Below, piece after piece: positions 20,717 through 32,710 of a DNA stretch of 64,000 nt. Both the position numbers and the translations under genes were made by a program. Positions within the stretch are counted from its first letter, which is position 1. Every line of letters starts with the position of its first letter. The DNA is from Talinum fruticosum (lineage: Eukaryota; Streptophyta; Magnoliopsida; Caryophyllales; Talinaceae): NCBI GenBank assembly GCA_021018815.1, contig JAITYX010000084.1, positions 2,418,001 to 2,482,000 on the forward strand, read 5' to 3'. A model generated the notes under the pieces. The model was not told the origin of the DNA, ran no database searches, and worked only from the letters and a program-made list of their open reading frames with translations.

Positions 20717-22670
20717 TTCAACACCAACATATTCCATGCACTTCTCCTTTATTTCTGTTATTTTATTTTGTCATCCCGGTGATGGAATCGTAGTCCTGTT
20801 TGTGGATTCGAATCACCGTCCGAATTCGATTATCGTGACGGAAACTAGTAAAGCACACCAAAAATCAACTTTCTTTGTTATAGAGCCTTACAAACCCATT
20901 TTCTTCTAGCTGATACAAGCCCGGATCAACGCTTCAGGTAAAGGTGAGGTCGACACCATGCATCGAGCCCCGCTACTCGACAAATGTAGTTTTTCGTCTT
21001 TAGCATCCCCGCGTAACAGGGAGCATAAAGTGACCATACAACATCGTGTAGGTCGGCGCCCCGCTTCATGGCTTTTCACACCAAAGTGTTGCATTTTGCT
21101 CCAAGCGTTAAGCTAAATCACGTAAGCCAACTTCACCAAATGACATTGTATAAGACAGGCGCCGTGCTTCATGGTCTATTCTCGCTAAGGCGTTGCGTTT
21201 TGCTCTAGTGTTCAGCTAAAGCACGAAAGGTCCGTTTCCCCAAACAATGACCTATGCCATGGTCCTCGGCCCTCTACAAGGGATTTCTAGTTCAAAAATG
21301 TTTTATCCATTTTTTCTCGGATTTCTAGCCGGCCTGGTTTTGGAATTTTAGACGACTCCTTGCTTACTTCTTTTGTCGGCTTGTGACCTAATCATTTCTC
21401 TATGAATAGAGAGCTTAGTTTGTCATTTGGAGAGAGGTCAATAGCCTAGTTGCATGCTGCTAAATTTCAGGTAAGAGTTACTCGAATGCTTCATTGGCAT
21501 TATGATATCTTAGCTCAAAGCTAACCTTCCTTAGTCTCTAAAACAATCGTGCTATTTCATTCCATTTCCTAACCTTGATCTTTTTCATACACTCGTTCTA
21601 CCTCTACAAAATTCACAAAAGCCTACATCAGTCTTGTTCATCCACCGTCACGCTTCCACATCCGATTCATGATCGAGCGGATGGGGTAACCTTAGGGTGC
21701 TCAACTTATTTGCAATCTCTAACGGTTTATTTAAATTTATGTTTTGTAGTGCTTTTTGTATTATGGACAAACATGTAATCATTTTTAGTTCCTCCCTACC
21801 CACTCGCAATTTTTATTTTTATCGCTTTTCTTTTCGCTTTCCTTTATTACTTTTTATCACTTTCTTAATTGCTTGTATCGCTTTCTTCGCATGTTTGGTT
21901 GATTTATATTCTGTATTCGGATATTGTATACGTGATTGAAAACATATTACTTTAACTCACAATTCAAATTATAGTAGAGGTCGTCTGTTGGCGGTCTGAA
22001 TGGAAGGGTTTATACCTACATTTGGTACCTTCACTTCTACACTCGGATTCTCGCTCAAGACCGATGGAGTCAATTTTTACCTCTTTCAAGCGTAGTTTTC
22101 CCATACTAAGATTAGAAGAGTAATTCTTTTATTTTTCTTAGTTTTTATTCTTAAAACTCACTAGCGACTCTTCAGCTTTCCGTTTTATTTTCTCTAAATT
22201 TGCATCTTGGCATTTCTACTTTAAAAGATTGACCAAACAAATTTATATTGTGACAACCACAACCATGGTCTAAGACTAACCCTTGACCCACAGCCCATGG
22301 TCGGCACCAAGCAACCGGATGGTGCTGGCTCTCTCTCGGTGTCGGCCAGTCACCGTACAAGGATCTCGGTCCAAATTGGTGTTTTCACACATTTTTGGCC
22401 CAAAAGCCCTCGCGAAAAATGCAAATTATGTTCTGGTTATTTTCTTAAGTTATGAAATATTATCCCTAGACATTTAAAATTATTTTCAAAAAATAAAAAG
22501 TTAATAAAAATGACTAATCACTATTTCCCTTAAGTTGTTTCAAGATAAAATTACAAAAATAAAAATCTCAATAAGAGGTGCATCCCCAATTTTAATAAAC
22601 TTTCAAAATCATCTTCAAAAAGAATCTTCAAAGAGACCCGACATTCGTGGGGAAACTCGATTTTTCGTTC
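20717..22670 (+). mobile_element. Tat/Ogre-like LTR, copy 4 (longest plus-strand copy)
   Basis: Nearly 2 kb. The start is degenerate (CAACACCAACATATTCC against GACACCTAAAATGTGTC). Then come CCCGGTGATGGAATC, a decayed TATA box near 21410, TTTATTAC runs, GGTCGTCTGTTGGCGGTCTG near 21981, CTCGGTC blocks and GACATTCGTGGGGAAACTCG near 22640. The last LTR bases and the primer-binding site are lost. An env-like ORF follows at once. Confidence 0.75.
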
Positions 22671-22672
22671 CA

Positions 22673-22725
22673 CCTCCCTTCAGGGAGGATGAGATAGGTT
22701 GTGGTTCTACCTCCCTTCGGGGAGG
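22673..22725 (+). other. Two adjacent inverted-repeat hairpins at the LTR 3' end
   Basis: CCTCCCTTCAGGGAGG (22673-22688) and CCTCCCTTCGGGGAGG (22710-22725) each fold into a 6-7-bp stem. They stand where other copies of this LTR have a single, differently spelled hairpin (8235-8249). Confidence 0.6.
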
Positions 22726-22779
22726 ACGACAATTAGCTCTCTATCTCTCGTGTCCTCTCGACTTCTCAAAATTCTCACA

Positions 22780-24519
22780 ATGCCTAAAACTGGTTCTGCA
22801 CCTGATTTGCTAGTGTCTCGCTACTAAGAAGCCCCGCACCAAAACTCCTCAACAGGGTACCTCTAATCCCTCTAAGATCTTCGTCACCCAAAGATCTTAC
22901 GTTGGATGACAAATTCTTTTTAACAACTTCGTTTTCATGGTTGCAGCACATAAAGAACACTAGAGTGTACAATTTTTTGTGCTTGAGTGAATTTATCTAT
23001 CTTGAACTCGTTGTCGAGTTCTACTCGAATATGTCTTACTCGTTGGAGTCATTTCCTCACGAGTTCAAGAGAAGGTTATTCGTATGAACTTCGTCTCATT
23101 CACGGAATTTTTAAAGTTTCTTCTCTTTTTCTTAACTGCAATCCCATCCCATTTAAGGAGATTGCGGACGAATTCCTTGAAAAGTACGCCAAGGACATCC
23201 CTAGATCACGCAAAAATTTCTCAGTGACTCGGATGAAGACCAAGGCTAGACTACTTTGTTTTCTCTTGATGAGAACTTTCTTTTCTAATCGAGTCTAGCA
23301 AAGAGAATCCCAATTCTAAGATTCTTAAAGCTTTATTTGATATTTTAAAGGGCTATGATGTAGACCTCTTCCCTTCCATTCTTGAGTAGATGGCTTCGAG
23401 CCAAGTCTCCTTCCGACTATAATGTTCAAACATTTCAAGGCTCCCTCCGCTCGGATCCAAATGCGCTTCGAGGCTGCCATAATGGTTGGTAGCAAGGAGC
23501 TTCGGGCTATGAATATCAAGAAGTCAAGCCTCGGTGTCCGGGTCCATGGGTCTTAGATAAAACCCCTTTACCCTCTCCCACTCGCACTCAAATTCCTCTA
23601 CCACTTCCTCCTCCATTCGCCGCTCCCTCCACTTCTCAACCACCTCCTGCAGCGTCCGCTGCTATGTTTGCTGTTTTGGTAGACAAACTCTCTTCCGTGT
23701 CCGAAGAACTTCGAGCCACTCTCCACTCTCTAAAACTCGTCCTTCAAAGCCTCGGCGATCAACCAGAAAATAGGTCGAGTCTCAAATTTGGGAACACCAG
23801 GATCTCGTTGATTGAACTAATGGGAATCGTGAACGAGCAGCGCCGACCAGCTCCAACTTCACCAAGAACGCCGATCCAAGGCCGCCCAGACCCAAAACCT
23901 CGGATACCTTTGAGGGGTCCTCCACCCCAACCAAGTCTCCTTCGGCTGAGATCACACAAGAAGAAGTTGCTGCTGAAGTAGCTCAACCCGATGAGGAGAA
24001 GTAAGAGGAGAAGGAGGAAGAGGAAAAAGAGAATGAGGAGGCCGCTCAACTCGAAGGACAAGGTGCAGCAGCCCTCGAACCAGAACCGATCTCCTCCGAT
24101 GAAGATGTGAGTGGGTCGAAGAAGCTAGGGACATTGGTCGCTCCGCAATCGTTAAGTCGAAGCACCTCCCTCCGCTGTCTTTCAGGAGGATGAGCCTAAG
24201 GATAATATGCCCTCGGGTCACACGACCACGATGGAGCCACATTCGAACATCCCCGTGCCGTTGCTCGCCACGATCATCCACTTCATCTCAAGCATATCAA
24301 GCACCGACGCACCGCTCGTCCCTCCACCTCTCGATACTAAGCCCCCTTCTTAGTCTATTTTTTTATTTTCTTTTGTCTAACATCAATTGTACTTAATTGA
24401 TAGTTTCTTCCCTCTTTTGATGAAATGCAAGGGGGAGAAATATAGAAATTTTTATGTTGTGTTTAGGGGAGCTCACCCTCTCTTTCTTTGATGAAAGTTG
24501 AATGGATGATTTTTTTTTT
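22780..24519 (+). pseudogene. Sirevirus-type env-like ORF and 3' flank, copy 2
   Basis: ATG 22780 (MPKTGSAPDLLVSRY then stop). Other frames give ELVVEFYSNMSYSLESFPHE near 23000-23065, a pattern found in plant retroelement env-like or 'putative plant transposon protein' ORFs. 23664-23981 holds a helical piece (VDKLSSVSEELRATLHSLKL) followed by a Pro/Arg-rich tail. 23985-24040 is Glu/Lys-rich. The purine tract AAGGGGGAGAAA lies at 24429-24440. Several frameshifts. It is the best preserved of three env-like copies and still not translatable as a whole. Confidence 0.6.
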
Positions 24520-26187
24520 ATTTAGCTTCATTTGATTGAGCCCAACAAAACCCGAGACATTAGAGGGGCCAGTGGCTTCATACGAAAGGCACAAAATCAC
24601 TACCTTGCTCCGAGTATGCCCTACTTCCAAACCTATCAAAGGGTGGCAACCATATAGGCCAGATGGGCAGACTCCATGGCAGTAGATGGGGTATGCTACC
24701 CCGAGGATTGGACAGACACCATGAACTAAATACACGACTTGGTGGTGAACATAGTAGGCATCGAGTGGGCTCCCATTGAGGAGATAGGAAACCGTTCGGC
24801 GCCTCGTACCACCCCCGATTCTAGCAATTCTACGGGGTCGGAAGTGGTTGACTCGAAGTGAAGGCAGGATGGAGACGGGATATGGGACTGGAGACGGGGA
24901 GCGGGGCGGAGACGGGAAGCGGTATGGAGACAGTAAGATGATAAAAACTCACTAGGAGATTCTTTAGACGAGTGATGTATAGAAGAATTCATTGGGAACA
25001 ATTAGATGATGTAAATTTCCTTTTAGATATAGTGTTGTGACAATTCGGTGACTTATGTACATATATAGAACTAGTTTGAGATATGAGGATACCGACATTG
25101 CGGCTTGAGCCACATTTGGTATAGAATTCATGATAGGTTGAAGTAAGTATGTATGTACAATTGTTTATGAGGTTGTACATAAGAATATCACATGCTCGTT
25201 GATTGGAGTACCGGCATGGACATATTGTGAAAGAATGGAACCCTTCTATTAATCTTGCTCGAGGTCAAAGTAAATAGGGATTATACATATGACTCCTTAG
25301 AACCCTTCTATTAATCACATGCTCGTTGAAACGAACAGGGGTCTTGTTGTTCGAAGTATGGCCTAGGCCGCAAATGGAGATGATATTATCGTCCCACTTA
25401 GAAGCCTCGAGAAGTAAGAAATAGGAGACCCGACTCCTTGAAAAGAAATGGTGGAGATAAACGGGGAACGTAGACACTTACCGGCTATTATAGGTACCAT
25501 GAGTCATTTAGCAATGTTCTTGTCCCGAATATATAATTGTTTAAAATCTTGACATCTCTAAATCCTAACTTGGTTTCGATATCCGAACCGGTCCTACTTT
25601 TGGACCCCGTCTACTTCATTTAGCGATACTAACAGCTTAATATGCATCTCATTCTTGCCAATCGGCAGTGAGGGTAGCTATAGGCAAACCCTTAAGTTAG
25701 CTAGCCCTAACTAGCTCAGTCGAAGAGTCCGGTAGCCATATAAAAACAAGGAACCAGGAAGTAGTGTGACAAGATGGAATTGACCTACTCGATTGCGTGG
25801 GCATCATCATAGTTGGGTTATCGAATTGTGAAGCAAGAATTCCTGGATATCAAGTATACCTACGTGATGTTAAGAAGCTAAGGTGCTGGTTTCATCGGCG
25901 TTGGTGGAGGCATAAGGGTTCGATGTAAGATAAGTAACGGGATCACGACCCCCAAGCCAACGTTTTACCCTTTCGAGTGCGATTTACTCCTCGAGCCTCA
26001 TAATAGAGTGAGTAGACGCACGAAAAGGTCGTATAAAGGAGGCTGGAACTCATTAGACCCCAAACGAGATTGAGTGCCTCCGTGAATCGGAGTTCAAGCT
26101 AAGTAGCACTTGTACGGGCGCCCGTACTTATTTACGTGTTTGTAGCCGCACACTACTCACCGCAAATTTTGAGGACAAAATTCTATT
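24520..26187 (+). mobile_element. Non-autonomous gypsy element, internal region, partial copy
   Basis: Matches 29975-31608 almost base for base over 1.6 kb (about nine in ten positions by eye). It starts abruptly at TTTAGCTTCATTTGATTGAG, so the 5' part with the ORF start is missing. A local duplication (AACCCTTCTATTAATC repeated near 25240 and 25300) is special to this copy. It ends in a polypurine tract and an LTR. Confidence 0.85.
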
Positions 26188-26201
26188 AAGGAGGGGAGAA
26201 A
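26188..26201 (+). other. Polypurine tract
   Basis: AAGGAGGGGAGAAA directly before the LTR start; in LTR elements it primes plus-strand DNA synthesis. Confidence 0.8.
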
Positions 26202-29200
26202 TGTAATACCCGTGATTTTAACAAAAGTAACCATAAAGCATAGGATTAATGAGTATTATTCCACGAATCTAAGGGGGTGAGTGACTAATTTTAATTACAG
26301 CTAGACGTATTACTTTAGTATCCCTTTTAAGGCCGCTGTTAAATAAATTAAATCAAGGAAATTACCACCCCTTTTTATTGAGCTGAACCTTTGTGCGGGT
26401 AAACATCATCGTAAACGATACATAAAAATAAGTTAGGAGACGAAGCGTAAGAGGACGAGAAGAAGGGAAAGGCATAGACTTGTTTTACATAGAGGAAGGG
26501 ATAAAGAAGTCATTTAAAGGTCCAATAAAAAGGAGAGGTGATTTTTGTCGGGCGTTGGAGAGAAAGGATGTAAAAATAAAAGGAAAAGGGATCGAGGGTG
26601 GGGGACTCGGGGAAGCAAAGAAAGAAGGAGTAGAACAGAGGAGGAGGAAAGAGGGAGCACCGAATGGGAGAGAAAGAGAGAGAGAGAGGAGGCGGGCGTG
26701 CGAGGGCCAAGGAGACCGAGGGAAACCGGCGACCACCGCAGAACCGAAGGCGGCAGCCGGCGACGCCAGCGAAAGGAAGAGAGCAAGAGACCGAGATAGA
26801 GCGAGGGCGAAAGAAGGACTCGGAGTAGAGATAGAGCGCGCAAGAGAGCGAGACCAACCCCGAGGGGCCGCAAGAACGTCCAACCGGCATGGCGGGAGGT
26901 AAGGAAAAGGAGCGAAAGCAAGCGTGGAGAGCGAGAGGAAGCAACAAACGAGAACCCTGGGCAAGGGAGAGCAGACCCGACCGAAACAGAGCAAGAGAGA
27001 GAGCTTGAGCAGGTGAAACCAGGGGACCAGAGGTGAGGAAAACGAGAGAAAGCAAGGGACCAAAACCAGGTAAAACGCAGAATAATGAATCCATTTCCCA
27101 AACCGTAAAATTTCAAGTGGCTAGTCCTATACTCTAAACTATTAGTAATTTTGAAACCAAAATGAATTTATTGTAATTATTGTGTTTGTTGTGAATGCTG
27201 AATGTTTGTGCTACTCGAATAAGAATTAGTAATTGCTGAAAGTTGAATTAGAAATCTTGAAGGGACTTAGTAGTTGTCTACGCCTGAATTAGAAACCGGG
27301 AATCCAAATGGAGTTATATCGCTTGGGTATAGTAAGTAGTATCAATGATTTAGTCAGTTGGGGATGAACGCGTTGTAGTTTGAACATAAATTATGGAATT
27401 AATATTTCAGATTGAGCCTTAGAAGTTCATTGAATTTACGGTATTAAGAGATGATTGCCAATATCGGGAAATAATGAGTGAAGTATAAAGTGGAGTGTGA
27501 ATTGATGTCGTGGATGCACAACTAAGACGTAGGAGTGAGAAATGTGTGATTGTGAGATTAATTGAGTTCGAAGTATATTCAAATCCTCGACGTTGAATTA
27601 AACGTGTAGGTAAACGAAGCTAACAGAAATTAAGCGATGAAAAGTGACTAAGAGTTATATAACTAAGGATGGACGAACAAGAATTGATTGATAAGATGGA
27701 GACATAAAATGGGAGTTTGAGGCAGGGAAGTGACGGGTAGGAAATCGTAAGGTTAAGTTGAGTTTAGAATGTATCTAAGTCTTTGAGATGATATTAAGTT
27801 AGAAGAAGAGCCTAGCAAGAGGAATTTAAGTGATAAAGTGAGATTAGGAGTCATATGGCAGAGTATGAGCAAAGGAAGTTAATTTATAAAGTAGAGAACC
27901 AGAATAACAAATTGAAGTAAAGACAAGAAGTTGTGAGAAGTTGAGACGTGAGCAAACGAAGTTGATTCACAAGGTAGAGACATGGAATGAGGAATTGAAG
28001 TAAAGATAGAGAATTGAGAGAAGTTGAGACGTTGAATTAGGTGGTGTTCGCTATGGTTATTGTGGCTCGAAAATGGAATTAATCGTACTAAATTGATGGA
28101 TTGAAAAGGGCATAGTTGAAAAAGAGCCGAGAATGACTGCTTGCATTGAATGTTGTCTATTCGTGTTAAGTGATTGGTTTACGTGATGCTCAAAAGTAGT
28201 TCCGGAAGGAGTTTTGTATTTTACGCGAATGATTCTTGAATGCAATTTCTTGAGAACTGCCTTTCAAACATGAATATATTTTAATGAAGTGAAACTTATT
28301 TGAGAATGTGAATTTATAAGGGTGACACGTGGTGTCATGCCTTCCTTGATGTTAAATCGATTTGAGAAACCTATTGAAGTAAATGTGATGAATGATTATG
28401 TACAAATTGTTTAGTATACCGAAAAATTTGAACCGAGAGACACTAGGCTATAATCTTCAAGGGAAGGGTTCTAACGAGGGTCTCGCGGTAGCAGGATGCC
28501 CGATCTTAGACTTCCGAAGATAGGTCCTAGGAGACTTTTGTTCAAGGTCGCGCCCTAGAAATTAACGAAGTTCTAGTTTAAATCCCGGAAGGCCCGGAAA
28601 GTTGATACAGATTGAAAAAGAATTGTGATGAATGTGAAACCGCATTTCAAACGATTAAAGTGTTGTGATCCATACATAACAATTGATTTCCAAAGATTTC
28701 ATTGAAAGTATCTAGATTTGTAGTATGTTATTATGTTTTCGCCGATTTCATTATTATGAGTAATCTGTGTAAAGAATTTCCATTTTAAGGGTCTAAGACT
28801 CCGGTGACCCCGTGGTTTATCTGGTCACTCCCCACAAATGCCCCCGTTTTCCCTCCGCAGATGTTGCGAGTACATTTTCGGGAGGTATGGTCTACACTTA
28901 GCATATTTCGGACTCTTACCGATTGCCGATTGCCGATTGCTGATTCTTGAAGTAACTCAAGTGGTTGAGTTGCATTTCTTAAGTTTCCAAGTATTGTACT
29001 TGTAATTTAGTTCATATAGTTGTACCCGATGCACTACACACCACTTAGATTGTTTTAATTTTTATCACATAATCGGTTGGACTTCGGCTGGCCGTTCAGC
29101 TGTATACTTCGAGCGTGTGGCTCATTGAGTTGTATTATGTTTTTATGCAGGGTTTTAAAGCTTGAAGACTATGGGATAATCCATATTACAAACCCGCTGA

Positions 29201-29353
29201 AATTTTTAGGAAATTTCAATTGTTTTAGAAAACCACCTTTATTACCTCTAAGTTGAATTTAGAGCGCCGAACTAACACCTGATAGAGCCTTGGGAGTTCC
29301 CATGAGGAACTCTTACGATGTAATACTCCTAGGGGGTGTTTTGGGGTTTTACA
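26202..29353 (+). mobile_element. Gypsy LTR (3.15 kb) shared by two tandem element units
   Basis: Begins TGTAATACCCGTG after a polypurine tract and ends GGGGTTTTACA before a Met-type primer-binding site. It therefore acts as 3' LTR for the unit on its left and 5' LTR for the unit on its right. 26480-27060 is strongly purine-rich on this strand and GC-rich, which creates long open frames on both strands without meaning. The 3' third recurs at 56995-57362. Its length and Met primer fit the chromovirus (Tekay/Del) group. Confidence 0.85.
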
Positions 29354-29356
29354 AAA

Positions 29357-29367
29357 TGGTATCGAGC
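29357..29367 (+). other. Primer-binding site, initiator-Met tRNA type
   Basis: TGGTATCGAGC, three bases after the LTR end, compared with the usual TGGTATCAGAGC; one base missing. Confidence 0.8.
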
Positions 29368-29652
29368 ATAGATTTTTGTGACCTTAAGTTCGCATTGCAT
29401 ATAGCTACCTAGGATCTTTGTTGTGTGACTACGTGCCCTATTTAGGACGACTATGGGTGCAGTTTTAACTGTAATTTCTAACTCATAAGAGATTACTTAG
29501 CCGACTTACTTCAAATTAATCTATTGGTGGTTGCTCTTTTAGATGAGAATGTGCACTAACTAATTGTCTTAATCGTCGACTAGGATACTTATTCATGTGT
29601 GCCCTAAGTATGAGGAAGTAACATAATTCATATGTCTTAGTTAACCAATCGG

Positions 29653-30325
29653 ATGGCGTTTACCTTGGAGGATTACACATATATGCCCTTCCGGTGGGCG
29701 GCTTGCAATGTCGTATTCTTTTGGAGAGTCATGGAGTTGATTAACGAATAGTCCGCACCGCTCGGACTTTTGGACAAAAACTTCATCCGAAACTTGCCCT
29801 TAGCCGGGCCATGGGCGGAAATCCTAGTCCGCTTGGGGGCTACCATACCCGTTCGGGGTTGGTGTCCCTTCTCTTTTCGGGAATTGATCACGTTCTTATG
29901 GAACGTGGGACCATTACTCCATGATTTGGAAGGACAAACAGCGGAGGCGAGAAAGGCTATTGCGACCATCTTATTCAGCTTCATTTGATTGAGCCCGGAA
30001 AACCCGAGATATTAGAGACGGCATGGCTTCATACGAAAGGCACAAGATGATTTCGTTGCTCCATAGGATGCCCTCCTTCCAAACCTATAAAAGGGTTGCA
30101 ACCATGTGGGCCAAATGGGCGGACTCGATGGTCGGAGACGGCGTATACTACCCCGAGGGTTGGACAACCACCATGAACCGAATGCACGACTTGGTGGTTA
30201 ACATGGTAGGCATCAAGTCGACTCTCATTGAGGAGATAGGAAACCATCTAGCGCCCGCACTACCCCATGATTCTAGCAATTCTACTGGGTCGAAAGTGGT
30301 TGACCTAAGTCAAGGCGGGATGTAG
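29653..30325 (+). pseudogene. Orphan ORF of the non-autonomous gypsy element
   Basis: From ATG 29653, 32 codons run to TAG 29749. The frame stays open to TGA 29986-29988 (FIRNLPLAGPWAEILVRLG, then HDLEGQTAEARKAIATILF). A +1 shifted frame 30023-30325 continues with RHKMISLLHRMPSFQTYKRV, MWAKWADSM and SLIEEIGNHL-like helical sequence. Whole length would be about 220 residues. I recognise no family; its place right after the primer-binding site suggests a gag-derived or leader protein, but no zinc knuckle is present. The copy on the left keeps only the second half. Confidence 0.5.
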
Positions 30326-31608
30326 ACGGGAGATGGGACGGAGACGGGGAGCGGTGCGGAGACGAGAAGCGGGATGGAGATAGAAGATGATAAAAACTCA
30401 CTAGGAGATTCTTTAGACGAGTGATGTATAGAAGGATTCATTGGGAACAAATGGATGATGTAAATTTCCTTTTAGATATAGTGTTGCGACAATTCGGTGA
30501 CTTATGTACATATATAGAACTAGTGCGAGATAGGAGGATACCGATATTGCGGCTTGAGCCACATTTGGTATAGAATTCATGATAGGTTTAAGTAAGTATG
30601 TATGTACAGATTGTGTATGAGGTTGTACATAAGAATATCACATGCTTGTTGATTGGAGTACTGGCATGGACATATTGTGAAAGAATGGAACCCTTCTATT
30701 AATCTTACTCGAGGTCAAAGTAAACAGAGATTATACATCCGTATATAAACGAACAGGGGGTCTTGTTGTTCGAAGTATGGCCTAGGCCGCAAATGGAGAT
30801 GATATTATTGTCCCACTTGGAAGCCTCGAGAATTGAGAAATAGGAGACCCGACCCTTGAAAAGAAATGGTGGAGATAAACGGAGGAACGTAGACACTTAC
30901 CGACTATTATAGGTACCATGAGTCAATTAGCAATCTCCTTGTCCTCAATATATAGTTGTTTAAAATCTTGACATCTCTAAATCCTAATTTGGTTTCGATA
31001 TCCACATTGGTCCTACTTTTGGACCCCGTCTACTTCATTTAGCAATACTAACCGCCTAAGATGCATCTCATTCTTGTCAATCGGCAGTGAGGGTAGCTAT
31101 AGGCAAACACTTAAGTTAGCTAGCCCCAACTAGCTCAGCCGAAGAATCCGGTAGCCATATAAAAACAAGGAACCGAGGAGTAGTGTGACAAGTATGGAAT
31201 TGACCTACTCGATTGCATGGGCATCATCATAGTTGGGTTATCGAATTGTGAAGCAAGAATTCCTGGATATCAAGTACACCTACGTGATGTTAGGAAGCTA
31301 AGATGCTAGTTGCATCAATGTTGGTGGAGGCATTAAGGGTTCGATGTAAGATAAGTGACGGGATCATGACCCCCAAGCCAACTTTTTACCCTTTTGAGTG
31401 CGATTTGCTCCTCGAGCCCGATAATAGAGTAAGTAGACGCACAAAAAGGTCGTATAAAGGAGGCTGGAACTCATTAACCCCAAACAAGATTGAGTGCCTC
31501 TGTGAATCGGAGTTCGAGCTAAGTAGCACTTGTACGGGCGGCTTGTACTTATTTAAGTGTTTGTAGCCGCACAGTACTCACTGCGAATTTCGAGGAGCAA
31601 ATTATATT

Positions 31609-31622
31609 AAGGAGGGGAAAAA
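31609..31622 (+). other. Polypurine tract
   Basis: AAGGAGGGGAAAAA before the next LTR start at 31623, parallel to 26188-26201. Confidence 0.8.
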
Positions 31623-32281
31623 TGTAATACCCGTGATTTTAACAAAAGTAGTTATAAACATAGGATTAATGAGTATTATTCCACGAATCTAAAGGGGTGA
31701 GCGACTAATTCTAATTACACCCGGACGTATTAATTTAGTATCCCTTTGGAGGCCGCTGTCGAATAAATTAAATCAAGGAAATTGCCTCCCTTTTTATTGA
31801 GCTGAACCTTTGTGAGGTTAAACATCGTTGTAAACGATACATCAAAATAAGTTAGGAGACGAAGCGTAAGAGGATGGAAGAAGGGAAAGGCATAGACTTG
31901 TTTTACATAGAGGAAGGGATAAAGGAGTCATATAAGGGTCTAATAAAAAGGAGACGTGATTTTTGTCGGGCGTTGGAGAGAAAGGATTCAAAAATAAAAG
32001 AAAACGGGACGGGGGGACTCGGGGAAGCAAAGAATGAAGGAGCGAGAATAGAGGAGGAGGAAAGAGGGAGCACCGAATGGGAGAGAAAGAGAGAGAGCGA
32101 GGAGGCGGCTGTGCGAGGGCGAAGGAGAACGAGGGGGACCGGCGACCACCGGAGAATCGAAGCGGCAGCCGGCGACGCAAGTGAAAGGAAGAGAGCGAGA
32201 GACCGAGATAGAGCGAGGGCGAAAGAAGGACCCAGTGGTAGAGACAGAGCGTGCGAGAGAGCGAGACCAACCCCGAGGGGC
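31623..32281 (+). mobile_element. Gypsy LTR, first 660 bp (truncated)
   Basis: Same start TGTAATACCCGTG and about 90 percent agreement with 26202-26875. It breaks at CCAACCCCGAGGGG, where a Tat LTR 3' part takes over. Confidence 0.85.
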
Positions 32282-32710
32282 GGCGGTGACTGTGGCCGGT
32301 GCCCTCGATTTCCAGTGCCGGCTTCGGCCAACACCGAGTGGTCGATAGTCGTGGCTTCGGTCCAGATTAGTGTTTTTACAATGATCTCGGCCCTAAAGCC
32401 TTAAGGCGGATTTAACATTATAAATGTAATTTACTTTGTTCGGTTAAGAAATAACATCCCGAGAATTATAAAAATAATTCCTAAAATAAAATAATTGATA
32501 AAACGCCAATCAATTTAATTTAATTCATCCTTAACTCAATTTTATAAAATTTGGAACTCCAAATAAGTGATCAATCCCCACTTTAAAAAGTCATTTTCCA
32601 AACCCTAAAATCATTCTCTAACCTTTAAAAATCCTTACGCAAGTTCTTATGGAAACTTGGTCCGGTTTGGTCCCGTTGGTGGTTGCATGCCGTGGTTCTT
32701 ACAAACTAAG
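32282..32710 (+). mobile_element. Tat/Ogre-like LTR, 3' portion
   Basis: Contains the CTTCGGTCCAGATTAGTGTT, GGCCCTAAAGCC and CGCCAATCAATTTAA blocks of this LTR family. The terminal hairpin and primer-binding site are not recognisable; the last shared-looking base is near GGTTCTTACA. Confidence 0.6.

Larger units (their letters stand above)
29354..31622 (+). mobile_element. Non-autonomous gypsy element, complete internal region
   Basis: 2.27 kb between primer-binding site and polypurine tract. It carries only one broken ORF and no protease, RT, RNase H or integrase motif. With 3-kb LTRs this is a LARD-like element that would depend on proteins from a relative such as the Tekay-like element at the right end of the window. 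Confidence 0.75.

Noticed and set aside
26480..27116. Four long overlapping open frames, plus and minus, of 140-200 codons
   Set aside because: The region is purine-rich on one strand, which removes stops in several frames at once. Products are Arg/Glu-rich or Ser/Leu/Phe-rich without domains, and it lies within an LTR. The copy at 31842-32404 has a different set of stops.
29357..29367. tRNA-like short sequences (also 41512, 46136, 56794) as tRNA genes
   Set aside because: Each is only 11-18 bases and directly follows an LTR end, so they are primer-binding sites. No cloverleaf can be built around them.
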